A stretch of DNA of 64,000 nt from Streptomyces albidus (ex Kaewkla and Franco 2022) (GTDB taxonomy: Bacteria; Actinomycetota; Actinomycetes; Streptomycetales; Streptomycetaceae): assembly GCF_013870515.1 (NCBI RefSeq), contig NZ_JACBXA010000003.1, positions 50,469 through 114,468 of the forward strand. The letters are read 5' to 3'. The notes under the pieces were generated by a model. That model was not told the origin of the DNA and made no database searches. It saw only the letters and a program-made list of their open reading frames with translations. Position 1 is the first letter of the stretch. Every line of letters begins with the position of its first letter. Of the stretch, positions 25,864 through 34,278 are shown in pieces. Made by a program: the position numbers and the translations under genes.

Positions 25864-26892
25864 ATGTGGTCGCGGCTGCCGTTCGGGGACGACCTGCGGG
25901 CCGTGCTGGGCTCACCCAGCCGCTCCCGGCGTCTGGGCAGCAGTCCACGCTCACGTGTGTGGCGCGTGGAGCTGGCCGGGGCACCGGCGGTGGTGAAGCA
26001 CATCATCGACGGTCCCGACGCCGAGGAGCGGTACGTCCGCGAGGTGGCCGCGCTGCGGCTTGCCGCCCGGGCTGACGCGCCCGTGGTGCCCGCGCTGCTG
26101 GGCACTGATCCCGGCGAGCGGGTGCTGGTCCTGGAGTATCTGGACCACCGACGCCCGTCCAGCGACTGGATCGTCGGCTACGCGGCGGCTCTGGCCCGGC
26201 TGCATGCCGCTGCGGGCCCGGAGGACGCCGGAGTACTCCCGCGTTGGCAGGGCCCGGACGCGTCCGACGTCGAATCCTTCCTCGGGCTGGCCAAGGCTCT
26301 TGAGGTTCCTGTCGCACCTGGAATGTCCGGCGAGCTCGACGGCCTCGTGCACCGGCTCGGCCAGGCGTCGGGGCACGCCCTTCTCCACGGGGATCCGTGT
26401 CCCGGCAATGACCTGCACACCACCGGCGGGATCAGGTTCATCGACTTCGAACAGGCATCCTTGGGCAGCGGACTGATGGAGCTCGCATACCTGCGCATCG
26501 GCTTCCCGACGTGCTGGTGTGTCACCGCGGCGTCCGCACCGCTGCTGGACCGGGCGGAGACCGCCTATCGCACGGCATGGCGCACTGCGGCCGGCACCGA
26601 GCTCCACGGCGATCTGGCCGACGCGTGCGCCGGCTGGCTGCTGAGAGGCGACGCACTGGTCCAGAGGGCGCAGCGCGGACCCACTGACCACCTGGCCCGG
26701 ATCTCGGGCCAGGACTGGAAGTGGGGCACCGCGACCGCCCGGCAACGGCTCGTCCACCGGCTCGGTGTCGTCGGCCGGATGACTGCCGACCGCGCCGACC
26801 TGAGTGGCCTGAGCAGGCTCAGCGCGGACATGCGCCGACGAATGCTCGCTCGCTGGCCCGCCCTCCCACCAGTCCCGTCTCAACGCCCCTGA
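25864..26892 (+). CDS. APH-family phosphotransferase-like protein
   Basis: The 342-residue protein has the aminoglycoside/choline kinase fold. An ATP-binding lysine sits in PAVVKHI, the catalytic loop is LLHGDPCPGN (Asp as base, Asn for metal) and the metal-binding loop is IRFIDFEQA. Members phosphorylate hydroxyls on antibiotics, sugars or small alcohols; the substrate cannot be told, and resistance should not be assumed. AAGGAT lies near the ATG. The downstream gene is convergent. Confidence 0.85.
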   Translation: MWSRLPFGDDLRAVLGSPSRSRRLGSSPRSRVWRVELAGAPAVVKHIIDGPDAEERYVREVAALRLAARADAPVVPALLGTDPGERVLVLEYLDHRRPSSDWIVGYAAALARLHAAAGPEDAGVLPRWQGPDASDVESFLGLAKALEVPVAPGMSGELDGLVHRLGQASGHALLHGDPCPGNDLHTTGGIRFIDFEQASLGSGLMELAYLRIGFPTCWCVTAASAPLLDRAETAYRTAWRTAAGTELHGDLADACAGWLLRGDALVQRAQRGPTDHLARISGQDWKWGTATARQRLVHRLGVVGRMTADRADLSGLSRLSADMRRRMLARWPALPPVPSQRP

Positions 26893-26926
26893 ACACCGGC
26901 TGATCTCACGGATCCGGGGGCCGGGT

Positions 26927-27253
26927 CTAGTCGACGCGGGCGGTCTTGCGATCGGCTTCGGCCTTGACGAGCCAGGACAGCAATGAGGCCACCGTGAGGC
27001 CGGCTTCGGCCGGGTGGCGCAGCACTTTGTCGTGCTCGATCTCGTACGTGTTGGCGCGTCCCTCGCGGGTGTGGGACAAGTAGCCGTCCTGCTCCAGGTC
27101 GAAAATGATCTTCTGGACGGCGCGCTCCGTCAGTCGGCAATGTGCGGCGATGTCTCGGATACGGACGTGCTGATCGTCGGCGATGGTCGCCAACACGCGT
27201 GCGTGGTTGGTCAGAAACGTCCATCCGGTGTGAGGTTCCGGCACTCCATGCAT
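26927..27253 (-). CDS. Winged helix-turn-helix regulator, small
   Basis: The 108-residue protein is a MarR/ArsR-like winged helix: RIRDIAAHCRLTERAVQKII for the recognition helix, followed by a wing, LEQDGYLSHTREGRANTYEI. It has little beyond the DNA-binding domain. A TAGAAT -10 box ends 6 bases before the ATG, so its mRNA may be leaderless. It is divergent from an ANTAR-domain gene. Confidence 0.85.
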   Translation of the reverse strand: MHGVPEPHTGWTFLTNHARVLATIADDQHVRIRDIAAHCRLTERAVQKIIFDLEQDGYLSHTREGRANTYEIEHDKVLRHPAEAGLTVASLLSWLVKAEADRKTARVD

Positions 27254-27259
27254 GGCCTG

Positions 27260-27288
27260 ATTCTAACTAACCAGCGTTCACGCACCAG
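27260..27288 (-). promoter_or_regulatory. Candidate promoter of the winged-helix gene (leaderless)
   Basis: On the minus strand, TAGAAT (27265-27260) lies 6 bases before the start codon, which places the transcription start at about the A of ATG. The region 17-18 bases upstream (CCTGGTG) is a poor -35 match. Assignment rests on the -10 element alone. Confidence 0.35.
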
Positions 27289-27384
27289 GTAACACGTACT
27301 GGAGTTCATGTATATTTGAGCGTGTGCGGGCTGGCGAGTGTGTTTGGAGAGGAGGCCAGCCCCTCAGGGAGGGGAGAGAAGGCC

Positions 27385-27840
27385 ATGTGTGAACCTGCGC
27401 CGTACGCGCAGCCGCTCACCCAGCAGACGGCCGAGCAGGCGGACGGCGACGGCACGGGGACGGAGTCCGCCCTGAGCCCGGTGGTGTTCGTCCATCCCAG
27501 CCCGGACGGCGATGGCGCACCCCACCCCGACGGTCTGCACGAGGACGGCCACCAGAGTCTGCACGCCGAATTGGAGCAGTTGCGACGAGCCATGGAGACC
27601 CGGCCGATCATCGACCAGGCCTGCGGCGTGCTGATAGCCACGTTCGGACTGAGCCCCCAGGGAGCCTGGAACGCACTCGTCACGACCTCTCAGAACACCA
27701 ACACCAAGCTGCACCGCCTGGCCGGCGACCTGGTCGGCACCGCGCAGGGGGACCCGTTGCCCAAGGCCGTGCGGGAGCAGCTGAATGCCGCGGTCGACAA
27801 GGCGAAGGCAACCCCGTCGCCCCCTGGCCCGAAGTCCTGA
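27385..27840 (+). CDS. ANTAR-domain protein, short
   Basis: The 151-residue protein has a Pro/Asp/His-rich N-terminal half without a recognisable sensor domain, and a C-terminal ANTAR-like region (METRPIIDQACGVLIATFGL then AWNALVTTSQNTNTKL). It is likely an RNA-binding antiterminator. The ATG at 27385 follows GAGAAGG closely and is preferred to the GTG near 27316. It is the third ANTAR protein within 6 kb. Confidence 0.8.
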   Translation: MCEPAPYAQPLTQQTAEQADGDGTGTESALSPVVFVHPSPDGDGAPHPDGLHEDGHQSLHAELEQLRRAMETRPIIDQACGVLIATFGLSPQGAWNALVTTSQNTNTKLHRLAGDLVGTAQGDPLPKAVREQLNAAVDKAKATPSPPGPKS

Positions 27841-27929
27841 CGCTCAACCCGCGCGACTCCCGTACCAACCGCTGATGACGGAACCGACTGCAACGGGGCA
27901 GGCTGAATCCCCGGCGAGGAGTGCTGACC

Positions 27930-28145
27930 ATGCCCGCTACACGCAAGCCCAGTACGGCTCTCGGGAATGCTCCGGCGACCTATCCGGTCTGGAGTCCTGA
28001 CAAGGTCTACGCGAAAGGCGAACGCACCGTCCACGAAGGCCGGCTGTACGTGGCCGCGGAATCCGTGACCGCCGTCAGACCCGACCCGGGCAGTGGCTTC
28101 GATCACTGGCCGTGGGTCTATCTCGGCTGGCACTCACCGCGCTAG
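27930..28145 (+). CDS. Small carbohydrate-binding-module-like protein
   Basis: The 71-residue protein consists almost entirely of a CBM5/12-like sequence: a Trp in YPVWSPDKVYAKGERTVHEG, then GRLYVAA and a C-terminal aromatic run HWPWVYLGW. Such modules bind chitin or other glycans, or occur as tail-like modules on phage proteins. There is no signal peptide, so its location is unclear. GAGGAG lies 8 bases before the ATG at 27930; the GTG at 27921 is too near it. Confidence 0.65.
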   Translation: MPATRKPSTALGNAPATYPVWSPDKVYAKGERTVHEGRLYVAAESVTAVRPDPGSGFDHWPWVYLGWHSPR

Positions 28146-28245
28146 CCGCCGCCTGCGGGCGGATGCCGCCGCCGTCCCCGGCTCATCGGTCTCTGATCGC
28201 GGCTTCGATCTCGATGCGCTCGGCACGCCGTAGCCGGGTGTGCCG

Positions 28246-29184
28246 TCAGGCAGATTCGGGCCAGTCGTCCATGGTCTGGTGCTCACGCACCGCTTCTTCC
28301 AGCGCCCGTATCCCGAGGTCGATGAGCGGGCTCCGACGGCTGCCGCGGCGTACGCAGATGAGGATCCGCCGCGTCGGCATGTTCTCGCTCGACACCGGCA
28401 CCCGCACCACCGCCTGGCCCGCCGGCCCCTCCGCCAGCCGCGGAATCAGCGAGACGCCCAGCCCGTTCCCGACCAGCGACCAGACCGCCGACCAGTGCGT
28501 GGCGCCATGCACGATCCGCGGCGAGAACCCGGCCGCCGCGCACAGCACCCGTACCCGCTGAGCGTGGTCGCAGGTGCCCGGGTCGGCGACGATCCAGTCC
28601 TCGGCCGCCGCGTCCTCCAGCCGCACCGACACCGCCCGCGCCAACGGATGGTCGGCGGCCACCAGCAGGATGTGCGGCTCCTCCAGCAGGAGGCTCTGCT
28701 CGAACCGCGCGTCATCCGGCGGCGGTCCGCCCTCGATGGGTTCCACGACCGCCAGATCCACCTCGCCCGCCACCAGCAGGTCCATGCTCTTCTCGGTGTC
28801 GCACTCCCGCACCTGCACCAGGAGTTCGGGATGGCTGCGCCGCAACCGCCCGGCGGCCGGGGCGATCAGGCCGCTGATCGCGGTGGTGAAGCCAGCGATG
28901 CGCAGCGGTCCGGTCATGCCCGCCCGGTGGGACTCCAGTTCTGCCTGCGCCTCCTCCCACCGGGCCAGCAGCGCGTCGGCGTGGTCGACGAGCAGGCGCC
29001 CCGCCGGGGTCAGCCGGACGCCGCGGCCCTGCGGCTCCAGGAGCGGGACCTTGAGCTCGCGCGCGAGTTCGCGCATGTGGTGGGAGACCGCGGACGGGGT
29101 CAGGTGCAGGGCTTCGGCGGCCGCGGTGACCGTGCCCTGCTGGCGCACCACGCGGAGCATGTGAAGCCTGCGCAGGTCAATCAT
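28246..29184 (-). CDS. LysR-family transcriptional regulator
   Basis: The 312-residue regulator has an N-terminal winged helix (LHMLRVVRQQGTVTAAAEAL, then LTPSAVSHHMRELA) and a type 2 periplasmic-binding-like effector domain (LRIAGFTTAISGLIAPAA and so on). ATG at 29184 (MIDLRRL) fits the family; the frame could also begin at 29199. A near-perfect LysR-type operator overlaps its own start region, so autoregulation is likely. The gene divergent from it is a tiny zinc-ribbon protein, not the transporter or enzyme usually found. Confidence 0.9.
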   Translation of the reverse strand: MIDLRRLHMLRVVRQQGTVTAAAEALHLTPSAVSHHMRELARELKVPLLEPQGRGVRLTPAGRLLVDHADALLARWEEAQAELESHRAGMTGPLRIAGFTTAISGLIAPAAGRLRRSHPELLVQVRECDTEKSMDLLVAGEVDLAVVEPIEGGPPPDDARFEQSLLLEEPHILLVAADHPLARAVSVRLEDAAAEDWIVADPGTCDHAQRVRVLCAAAGFSPRIVHGATHWSAVWSLVGNGLGVSLIPRLAEGPAGQAVVRVPVSSENMPTRRILICVRRGSRRSPLIDLGIRALEEAVREHQTMDDWPESA

Positions 29185-29191
29185 GAAAGCA

Positions 29192-29221
29192 TTTTGCACA
29201 CACCACCAGCAAAACGTGCAA
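29192..29221. promoter_or_regulatory. LysR-type operator
   Basis: TTTTGC (29192-29197) and GCAAAA (29209-29214) form a perfect inverted repeat with an 11-base centre, the classical T-N11-A arrangement of LysR sites. An interlocking second pair, TTGCAC (29194-29199) and GTGCAA (29216-29221), widens the dyad. It lies between the LysR gene and the divergent small gene. Confidence 0.7.
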
Positions 29222-29257
29222 TAGACCGCAACGGTCGTGCGGGGTCATCCTGCTGCC

Positions 29258-29431
29258 ATGAACACCAACGCGAACACCATCGTTTCCCTGCACACCACCA
29301 GCGAGGGCGTCGTGGTCTGGAGCCGCTGCTCCTGCGGACGGCTTCAGATGGTCCTGGTTCCAAGCGGGTTCGACGGCAAAGGACTTGCCGCGGGCGGACA
29401 CGACATCCAGTGCCCCCACTGCGGCAGTTAG
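29258..29431 (+). CDS. Small zinc-ribbon-like protein
   Basis: The 57-residue protein has two cysteine pairs, CSCGRL and CPHCG, separated by about 30 residues, as in small zinc ribbons. Similar short proteins with a CSCGR motif are known to me from Streptomyces, with no assigned role. Its start codon lies 37 bases from the LysR operator, so it is the only visible divergent target of that regulator. Confidence 0.6.
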   Translation: MNTNANTIVSLHTTSEGVVVWSRCSCGRLQMVLVPSGFDGKGLAAGGHDIQCPHCGS

Positions 29432-29740
29432 TGCCGCTCGGCGTTCGTGGACCGCTGGCGGACTGCCGCTGTAGGACGTTCTAGGGCAGCACCACCCTGG
29501 GACCGTCGACCACGTCGCACCAGCGTTGCGGGGCTGGACCGATCCGGTGGCACTTCCTTCGGCTGCACGCCCAACTCGCAGTGCGGCCAGCGGAGTTGGG
29601 ACGGTTCTCCTGATTCCCGGGAGCCGCCCGGGCTGGTTGGCTGTGGAGGTTCCTGCGGCTCACTCCACCTGCTGCCAGGAGGTGGTCCCTGAACCCTGCC
29701 CGGAGCCGTGGGACGAGGGCCGTCCTTCTAAACTCCCCCG
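29432..29740. other. 309-base intergenic region
   Basis: No gene recognised. It contains a short G/C hairpin, CCCGGG-AGCCG-CCCGGG (29616-29632), that could end transcription of the zinc-ribbon gene. Confidence 0.35.
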
Positions 29741-29965
29741 ATGGACAACATGAGTTGCACCCAGTGCGCCACGACCGGTCTCGAGCCGGGTTTCATCGAG
29801 GATGCAGGAGAACACTCCCGCGGGTACGCGCGGTGGATCGCCGGTCCGCTGGAGCGCGGCATACTCGGCGGTGCCAAGCGCATGGGCCGCCAGCGCTGGC
29901 AGGTCGAGGCTCACCGCTGCCCCAGCTGCGGGCACTTGGAGCTTTTCGCACGCCAGCATTCGTGA
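29741..29965 (+). CDS. Small zinc-ribbon protein, DUF6487-like
   Basis: The 74-residue protein has an N-terminal CTQCATTGLEPGFI and a C-terminal CPSCGHLELFA, the two halves of a zinc ribbon, with a basic, Trp-containing middle. This matches my recollection of the DUF6487 layout. Function unknown; binding of nucleic acid or protein is possible. Confidence 0.65.
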   Translation: MDNMSCTQCATTGLEPGFIEDAGEHSRGYARWIAGPLERGILGGAKRMGRQRWQVEAHRCPSCGHLELFARQHS

Positions 29966-30103
29966 TCCCACCGCCCTGATCCCAGCGCCGTGATCTCCAC
30001 CGCGGCCCCGACTGCCCTCCGGTCCCGAGTGCCTGGTCGGACAGAGATGTCCACCGAGGCAGTTGGAGCGAGCGTCTGACGTCCCAATCCACATGCCGTG
30101 GCA

Positions 30104-30135
30104 GTCATGGCTCTGCCAGCCTGGCGAGCCATGAC
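30104..30135 (+). repeat. 32-base inverted repeat over the start codon of the P-loop remnant
   Basis: Arms GTCATGGCTC (30104-30113) and GAGCCATGAC (30126-30135) are perfectly complementary, and the 12-base centre adds GCCAG/CTGGC with one bulged T. The right arm contains the ATG at 30131. In RNA this would hide the start codon; in DNA it could be an operator. Confidence 0.65.
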
Positions 30136-30357
30136 TACATACGAGCTGTTGCTCATCGGCGGTGGTGCGGGCGTCGGGAAGACGACCGTCGCATGGGAGG
30201 TGTCCGCTGTGCTGCAGGCGAGGGGAACGGAGCACTGTCTGATCGGATGGCACGGCATCTGAGCCAGCAGGCTCCTGGGGACAGCGTCCGTATCCCGACC
30301 GACGGTCGGCCGGTCCAAGACATCGCTCTCGATGTGCTCCAAGCAGCCGCCTGGTAG
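30131..30357 (+). pseudogene. Remnant of a P-loop nucleotide-binding protein (internal deletion and frameshift)
   Basis: The first frame gives 43 residues with an intact Walker A, GGGAGVGKTTVAWEVSA, and stops at TGA (30260-30262). A different frame from about 30247 to the TAG at 30355-30357 gives a plausible C-terminus, RMARHLSQQAPG followed by RIPTDGRPVQDIALDVLQ. Small Streptomyces ATPases/kinases of this type have roughly 100 residues between such ends, so the centre seems to have been deleted with a change of frame. The product would lack Walker B and substrate-binding parts. Family assignment is from memory. Confidence 0.6.
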
Positions 30358-30501
30358 ACCTGCGCGACGGGCTGCGAGCCTGTTGAGCGATCCGCCCGCT
30401 CTGCGACCGGTGGCAGCCGCAGCCCCCCGCTGACGTCTCTGGCATGACCGCTCCCACCGTGGAAGGCCGCACGACGGCGGGCCCAGCGAACACATAATGA
30501 G

Positions 30502-30530
30502 GTGAACGCTCCCGGTCACGGCACTACGAT
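30502..30530 (+). promoter_or_regulatory. Candidate leaderless promoter of the dGTPase-like gene
   Basis: TACGAT (30525-30530) lies 6 bases before the ATG at 30537, and GTGAAC sits 17 bases further upstream as a weak -35. There is no ribosome-binding site before the ATG, consistent with leaderless mRNA. Confidence 0.35.
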
Positions 30531-30536
30531 CCCGTC

Positions 30537-31862
30537 ATGCGACCGGCTCACTACAGCGATGACGACCTGGAACAACACTCCCTGCGCCGAAAGGTGGCAG
30601 ACGACGGACAGCGGTCGGGATTCGAGCACGACGTGGACCGGATCCTGTACTCCACCCAGTGGCGTGCGCTCGCGGGCAAGAGCCAGGTCGTCGCCAGCGG
30701 AGAACTCGGCGCCTACCACACCAGGTTGACCCACTCGATGAAGGTCGCCCAGCTGGGACGGCGGATGGCCGAGCGCCTCGAGCGACGCTACGGCGGCCCC
30801 AACCCGGCGCTGGTCGAGGCGGCTTGCATGGCGCACGACATCGGACACCCGCCCTTCGGCCACGCCGGCGAGACAGCGCTGCGAGTGACGATGGACGAAC
30901 TGCACTTCGCGGGCGGGGTGCTCGACAGCTTCGAGGGCAACGCCCAGACGCTGCATCTCCTCACCTTCCTCGCCGCCCACAAGTACCCGGGGCACCGCGG
31001 GCTGCACTTGACCCGGGCCTGCCTGGACGCAGCGACGAAATACCCATGGGAACGCACCCCGCTCGACGTCGATCCCGCACGGCACTCGAAATGGGGTGTC
31101 TACGCGGTCGATCGCGAGGCGTTCGCGTGGGTGAGGGCGGGCCGCAGCGACGACGCGGTGCCGGTCGAGGAACAGCTGATGGACTGGGCCGACGACGTCA
31201 CCTACGCCTGCCACGACGTGGAGGACTTCTATCGCACCGGGTTGATCCCGCTGGCCGCGCTCCTGCCCTCCCCCGGAGCAGCCGGCGGCGACACCGAGCG
31301 CGAGACGCAACGCTTCCTGGACTATGTGGAGGCCAAGCGCCGCCGCGACGGTGATGCTTTCGACCGGGACGAGGCGCTGCACCTCCTGGCCGACATCGCC
31401 AAAGCCCTGTCGGTCCCGGGTCCGTACGCAGGCCGCCACGACGACGACGTCGCCGTCAACGCCCGGACCGCCAAGCTGATCGACCACTTCACTCGCGACA
31501 TCGAGCTGGCTGTCGACGGCCCGGCAGCGATCCGCTACGGCGCCCGCCTCGTCGTCCCAGCCGAGCGCCGGGCCGCTTGCGACCTGCTCAAGGAACTGGT
31601 CTGGTGCTACGTCATCGACCGCCCGGCGCTCGCCACCCAGCAGCACGGAAAGCAGCGCATCGTCTCCGAACTGCTGCGCTGGACCTACGAATCCCCTCGG
31701 CTCCTACCCACTGACCGGGCCGAGGAACTCGACCTCCACGGCGACCCTCTGCGTGCCGCGGCCGACCACGTCGCGTCCCTGACCGAGGACCAGGCCATGA
31801 CCCTGCACCGCCGCCTGTCCGGCACCAGCCTGGGATCGGTGAGCGACGCCATGTGGCAGTGA
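30537..31862 (+). CDS. Deoxyguanosine-triphosphate triphosphohydrolase-like HD-domain protein
   Basis: The 441-residue enzyme has the HD metal site spread over RLTHSMKV, AHDIGHPPFGHAGE and WADDVTYACHD, the order found in bacterial dGTPases (Dgt/SAMHD1-like). It should hydrolyse a dNTP to deoxynucleoside and triphosphate, controlling nucleotide pools or phage replication. Length and the early YSTQWRALAGKSQV segment match the family. No ribosome-binding site precedes the ATG. The MFS gene is 307 bases downstream and probably unrelated. Confidence 0.9.
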   Translation: MRPAHYSDDDLEQHSLRRKVADDGQRSGFEHDVDRILYSTQWRALAGKSQVVASGELGAYHTRLTHSMKVAQLGRRMAERLERRYGGPNPALVEAACMAHDIGHPPFGHAGETALRVTMDELHFAGGVLDSFEGNAQTLHLLTFLAAHKYPGHRGLHLTRACLDAATKYPWERTPLDVDPARHSKWGVYAVDREAFAWVRAGRSDDAVPVEEQLMDWADDVTYACHDVEDFYRTGLIPLAALLPSPGAAGGDTERETQRFLDYVEAKRRRDGDAFDRDEALHLLADIAKALSVPGPYAGRHDDDVAVNARTAKLIDHFTRDIELAVDGPAAIRYGARLVVPAERRAACDLLKELVWCYVIDRPALATQQHGKQRIVSELLRWTYESPRLLPTDRAEELDLHGDPLRAAADHVASLTEDQAMTLHRRLSGTSLGSVSDAMWQ

Positions 31863-32169
31863 CTGTGACAGCGACGGGCCCCCGGACAGGCAGTTGACCG
31901 TCCCGTCTCGTGGCCCTCCCTTCTGCGAGGTGAAGGGTCCGCGGCGCGGAGGATCGTCTGCCGTTCCAGCGGCTGCCCTCCGCGCGTCGATCTCGACCAC
32001 GCGGGCGCTGAACCCGAAGCGCTCGCCCGAATATGAGTACGGAACATTCGGGCTGACCGATGAGTTCTGCCAAGCGTGCCGGTCTTCACCGGTGCCACCA
32101 CCCACGTCCGTGCCGACGGCCCTTGGCTGCAAGGCGATTGTGACCCTGGAACCCCAACGAGGTGCCCCC
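31863..32169. other. 307-base intergenic region before the MFS gene
   Basis: The reading frame of the MFS gene stays open through this stretch, but the sequence is not MFS-like. I see no separate gene or clear promoter. It should hold the MFS promoter. Confidence 0.4.
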
Positions 32170-33696
32170 ATGTCAGCTGCGATCCAAGAACGACCGGCCG
32201 TACAGGCGGGCCGCACACCGACGGTGGTGCGGCTGCTGGTGCTGGCCACGTTCGTGGTGATCCTCAACGAGACCATCATGATCAACGCGATTCCGCGGTT
32301 GATGGACTCGTTGCGCATCACCGAGCAGTCGGCGCAGTGGGTGACCACCGCGTTCATGCTCACCATGGCCGCTGTGATCCCGGTCACCGGATGGTTCCTG
32401 CAGCGGGTCACCACCCGCCAGGCCTACGCGACAGCGATGGGCGTCTTCCTCGCGGGCACCGTCCTGTCAGCCGTCGCGCCGTCCTTCGAGGTGCTGCTGC
32501 TGGGCCGGATCGTGCAGGCCGCCGGCACGGCCGTGATGTTGCCCCTGCTGATGACCTCGTTGATGATCGTGGTGCCCGAGCATGACCGCGGCCGGGTGAT
32601 GGGCAACGTCAGCCTGGCGATCTCGGTGGCGCCCGCGCTCGGACCCGCCGTGTCCGGGCTGATCCTGCAGGTCGGCTCCTGGCGACTGCTGTTCGTGGTC
32701 GTCCTGCCGATCGCGGCTCTGGTGACCTTCTTCGGGCTGCGCAAGATGGACGACATCAGCGAGCCGCAGGTGAGCTCCATCGACTGGCTCAGCGTGGGCG
32801 TGGCGGCGTTCGGCTTCGGAGGCCTGGTGTACGGCCTGAGTCTCTTGGGCGACAGCGACGGCAGGGTCGGGCTCGGTATCGGGACCGTCGTCGCCGGGGT
32901 CGCGGCGATCGCGATCTTCGTGATCCGCCAGCTCAGGCTGCAACGCACGGGTGTGCCTCTGATGGACATGCGCATCCTCGGCCACCGCACCTACACCCTG
33001 TCCCTGCTCCTGATGTCCGTCGGGTTCCTGGCGATGCTCGGATCGATGATCCTGCTGCCGCTGTACCTGCAGAACCTGCGCGGCCTCAGCCCGCTGGAGA
33101 CCGGCCTGCTGGTCATGCCGGGCGGACTGGCCATGGGCGTGCTGGGGCCGACCGTCGGAAAGATCTTCGACCGGTTCGGCAGTCGGCCGCTGGTGCTGCC
33201 CGGCTCGATCTCCACGATGCTCGCTCTCGCCGGGTTCACCCAGATCTCGATGACGATGCCGTACTGGCAGGTGCTGGGACTGCACGCGCTGCTGATGGTC
33301 AGCCTGGCGGCGACGTTCACCCCGGTCTTCACGCTCGGCCTGGGCGGGCTTCCCCCGCACCTGTACTCGCACGGCAGCTCGATGCTCGGGACGTTGCAGC
33401 AGGTCGCCGCAGCGTTCGGGACGGCGCTCGTGGTGACCGTGATGTCCGCACGCTCCAGCCACCTGATCGCCGACGGCGTCGCCGCAGTGCCCGCACAGGT
33501 GAGCGGGATGAAGCTGGCCTTCGGCGTCGCGACCGCCCTGGCCCTGGTGACGGTCCTCGTCGCGGCGAAGCTGCCGAACCGGGCGGCGGACGCCGGCACC
33601 CAAGACGAGATCAGCGCCGGCACGGTCCCGCCCGCCGATGGAGCTGCCATCGAGAAGCACAGTGCAACGACCAAGAACGGCGCTGAGGGCCCCTGA
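32170..33696 (+). CDS. MFS drug-efflux transporter, DHA2 (14-helix) type
   Basis: The 508-residue membrane protein starts with VVRLLVLATFVVILNETIM and has the DHA2 motif C-like LGPAVSGLILQ and the loop motif GRVMGN. Counting hydrophobic stretches gives about 14 helices. It most likely exports a small molecule using the proton gradient; the sequence resembles Lmr/EmrB-type exporters. GAGGTG precedes the ATG at 32170; the longer open frame from 31894 lacks family sequence. No TetR or MarR regulator is adjacent. Confidence 0.9.
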   Translation: MSAAIQERPAVQAGRTPTVVRLLVLATFVVILNETIMINAIPRLMDSLRITEQSAQWVTTAFMLTMAAVIPVTGWFLQRVTTRQAYATAMGVFLAGTVLSAVAPSFEVLLLGRIVQAAGTAVMLPLLMTSLMIVVPEHDRGRVMGNVSLAISVAPALGPAVSGLILQVGSWRLLFVVVLPIAALVTFFGLRKMDDISEPQVSSIDWLSVGVAAFGFGGLVYGLSLLGDSDGRVGLGIGTVVAGVAAIAIFVIRQLRLQRTGVPLMDMRILGHRTYTLSLLLMSVGFLAMLGSMILLPLYLQNLRGLSPLETGLLVMPGGLAMGVLGPTVGKIFDRFGSRPLVLPGSISTMLALAGFTQISMTMPYWQVLGLHALLMVSLAATFTPVFTLGLGGLPPHLYSHGSSMLGTLQQVAAAFGTALVVTVMSARSSHLIADGVAAVPAQVSGMKLAFGVATALALVTVLVAAKLPNRAADAGTQDEISAGTVPPADGAAIEKHSATTKNGAEGP

Positions 33697-34278
33697 CGTC
33701 CGGACCTGAAATCAGTGGCAACGGCCTCAGCGGCCAGGGACGGGGACACACAGGCAGCAAGCACTCAGAGCACCGAACACCCCGTGATTCCCAAGCTCGG
33801 AGCGCGGGTTGGAGTCCCTGACCGGCTCTTCTTGCCGAACGCGAGCGAACTGCGGGCGGCGCGAGTCGTGGAGCCTGAAGAAATCCTCATGTTGGGCTCA
33901 CGGTGACTTCAGGCTGGGACGCGACAACTGATGCATGGGCCGAAGACGAACGACCACAGGGGCGGCTGAACCAGGTCCCCACCGCCCGGCGGTACGGGCC
34001 GTTGGGCATGTCGTCGGCGGTATGCGGGCCGTGCGGCGCCGTCGGGACCTTGGCGCGGCCGGCTTGACCGTGACGAGCCGGGTGTCGGGTGGCGCCGTCG
34101 TCGACTCCCTCGGTGGCGCGGCGCCGCCGTTCCGAACGGACGGACATTTCCCGGGCGGGGCACGGGGATTCCGGCCGCTCTGGATTTCTCAAGCCGAGTG
34201 GACGGAAGATGGCGACCACCGCGCCGCGGTAGGTGGGATCGGTGATCGAGGTCCAAGCGGTACGAGAAGGGGATTGAT
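33697..34278. other. 582-base intergenic region before the two-component operon
   Basis: No supported gene; short open frames here have no coding character. The promoter of the response-regulator operon must lie near the right end, where AGAAGGGGATTGAT supplies the ribosome-binding site of the GTG at 34279. Confidence 0.4.

Noticed and set aside
33715..33906. Plus-strand open frame of 63 codons after the MFS gene
   Set aside because: No ribosome-binding site, no family resemblance, and ordinary intergenic composition.
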